From Candidatus Margulisiibacteriota bacterium (GTDB taxonomy: Bacteria; Margulisbacteria; Termititenacia; Termititenacales; Termititenacaceae), in NCBI GenBank assembly GCA_031264205.1, contig JAISEH010000017.1:1-5832 (forward strand): 5,832 nucleotides of DNA, in the 5' to 3' direction. Below are positions 5,780-5,832 of this stretch, in pieces (the first letter of the stretch is position 1; each line of letters opens with the position of its first letter). Under the pieces are notes generated by a model, which saw nothing but the letters and a program-made list of their open reading frames with translations, did no database searches and was not told where the DNA came from. The position numbers were made by a program, and so were the translations under genes.

Positions 5780-5832
5780 CTAGATATAGAGCGTGACAGT
5801 AAGTGTATACGTCAATTCAGCGCCGGCATTGA
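5780..5832 (-). pseudogene. Upstream part of the Ig-repeat gene, separated by an in-frame TAG; continues beyond the right edge
   Basis: In the same frame as the 692-residue frame, the bases right of the TAG (5780-5782) translate to N-AGAELTYTLTVTLYI. This aligns with the repeat-linker strand found downstream (DLWTNTLNVTLNLS and AEWTTTLNVTLNIS). The TAG falls exactly at the conserved Ser of that strand. The nearest copy has TCG there, so a single base change explains it. This is either a nonsense mutation, a sequencing or assembly error, or less likely a recoded amber codon. Confidence 0.7.

Overview
The window looks like part of the genome of an anaerobic, diderm (two-membrane) bacterium, probably from an uncultured candidate phylum. 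Two things point this way. There is an oxygen-sensitive multi-subunit pyruvate:ferredoxin oxidoreductase, and there is an outer-membrane beta-barrel protein beside a large Ig-repeat surface protein with a FlgD-like C-terminus. A lineage such as Margulisbacteria/Saganbacteria or Elusimicrobia would fit, but that is a guess from gene style, not something the sequence proves. The window is almost fully coding and no gap reaches 300 bases.

Region 1 (1-1434, minus strand): a por operon read right to left as porG, porD, porA. The porA gene runs off the left edge, and porB would be expected beyond it. The genes are tightly packed: porG and porD share a TAATG stop/start, and porD and porA are 21 bases apart. 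A convincing promoter (TTGCCT, 17 bp spacer, TG-extended TATATT) precedes porG.

Region 2 (1440-2160, plus strand): a divergent two-gene cassette encoding an MNT-type nucleotidyltransferase and a HEPN-domain protein, overlapping by 8 bases. This is the architecture of MNT/HEPN (type VII-like) toxin-antitoxin modules. Its perfect extended -10 (TGGTATAAT) lies so close to the first ATG that the mRNA is probably leaderless. The cassette ends exactly where the convergent gene ends (TAA abutting TTA).

Region 3 (2161-5832, minus strand): an envelope operon read right to left. First comes a long secreted protein with tandem Ig-like repeats of about 107 residues, two further beta-rich modules and a C-terminal FlgD-like domain. 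It continues past the right edge but is broken by an in-frame TAG at 5780-5782, inside recognisable repeat sequence. It overlaps by 8 bases a second gene for a signal-peptide-bearing PorV/PorQ-like barrel fused to three degenerate SLH repeats. The pair may be a surface cargo protein and its outer-membrane partner. This is the part of the window most worth follow-up.
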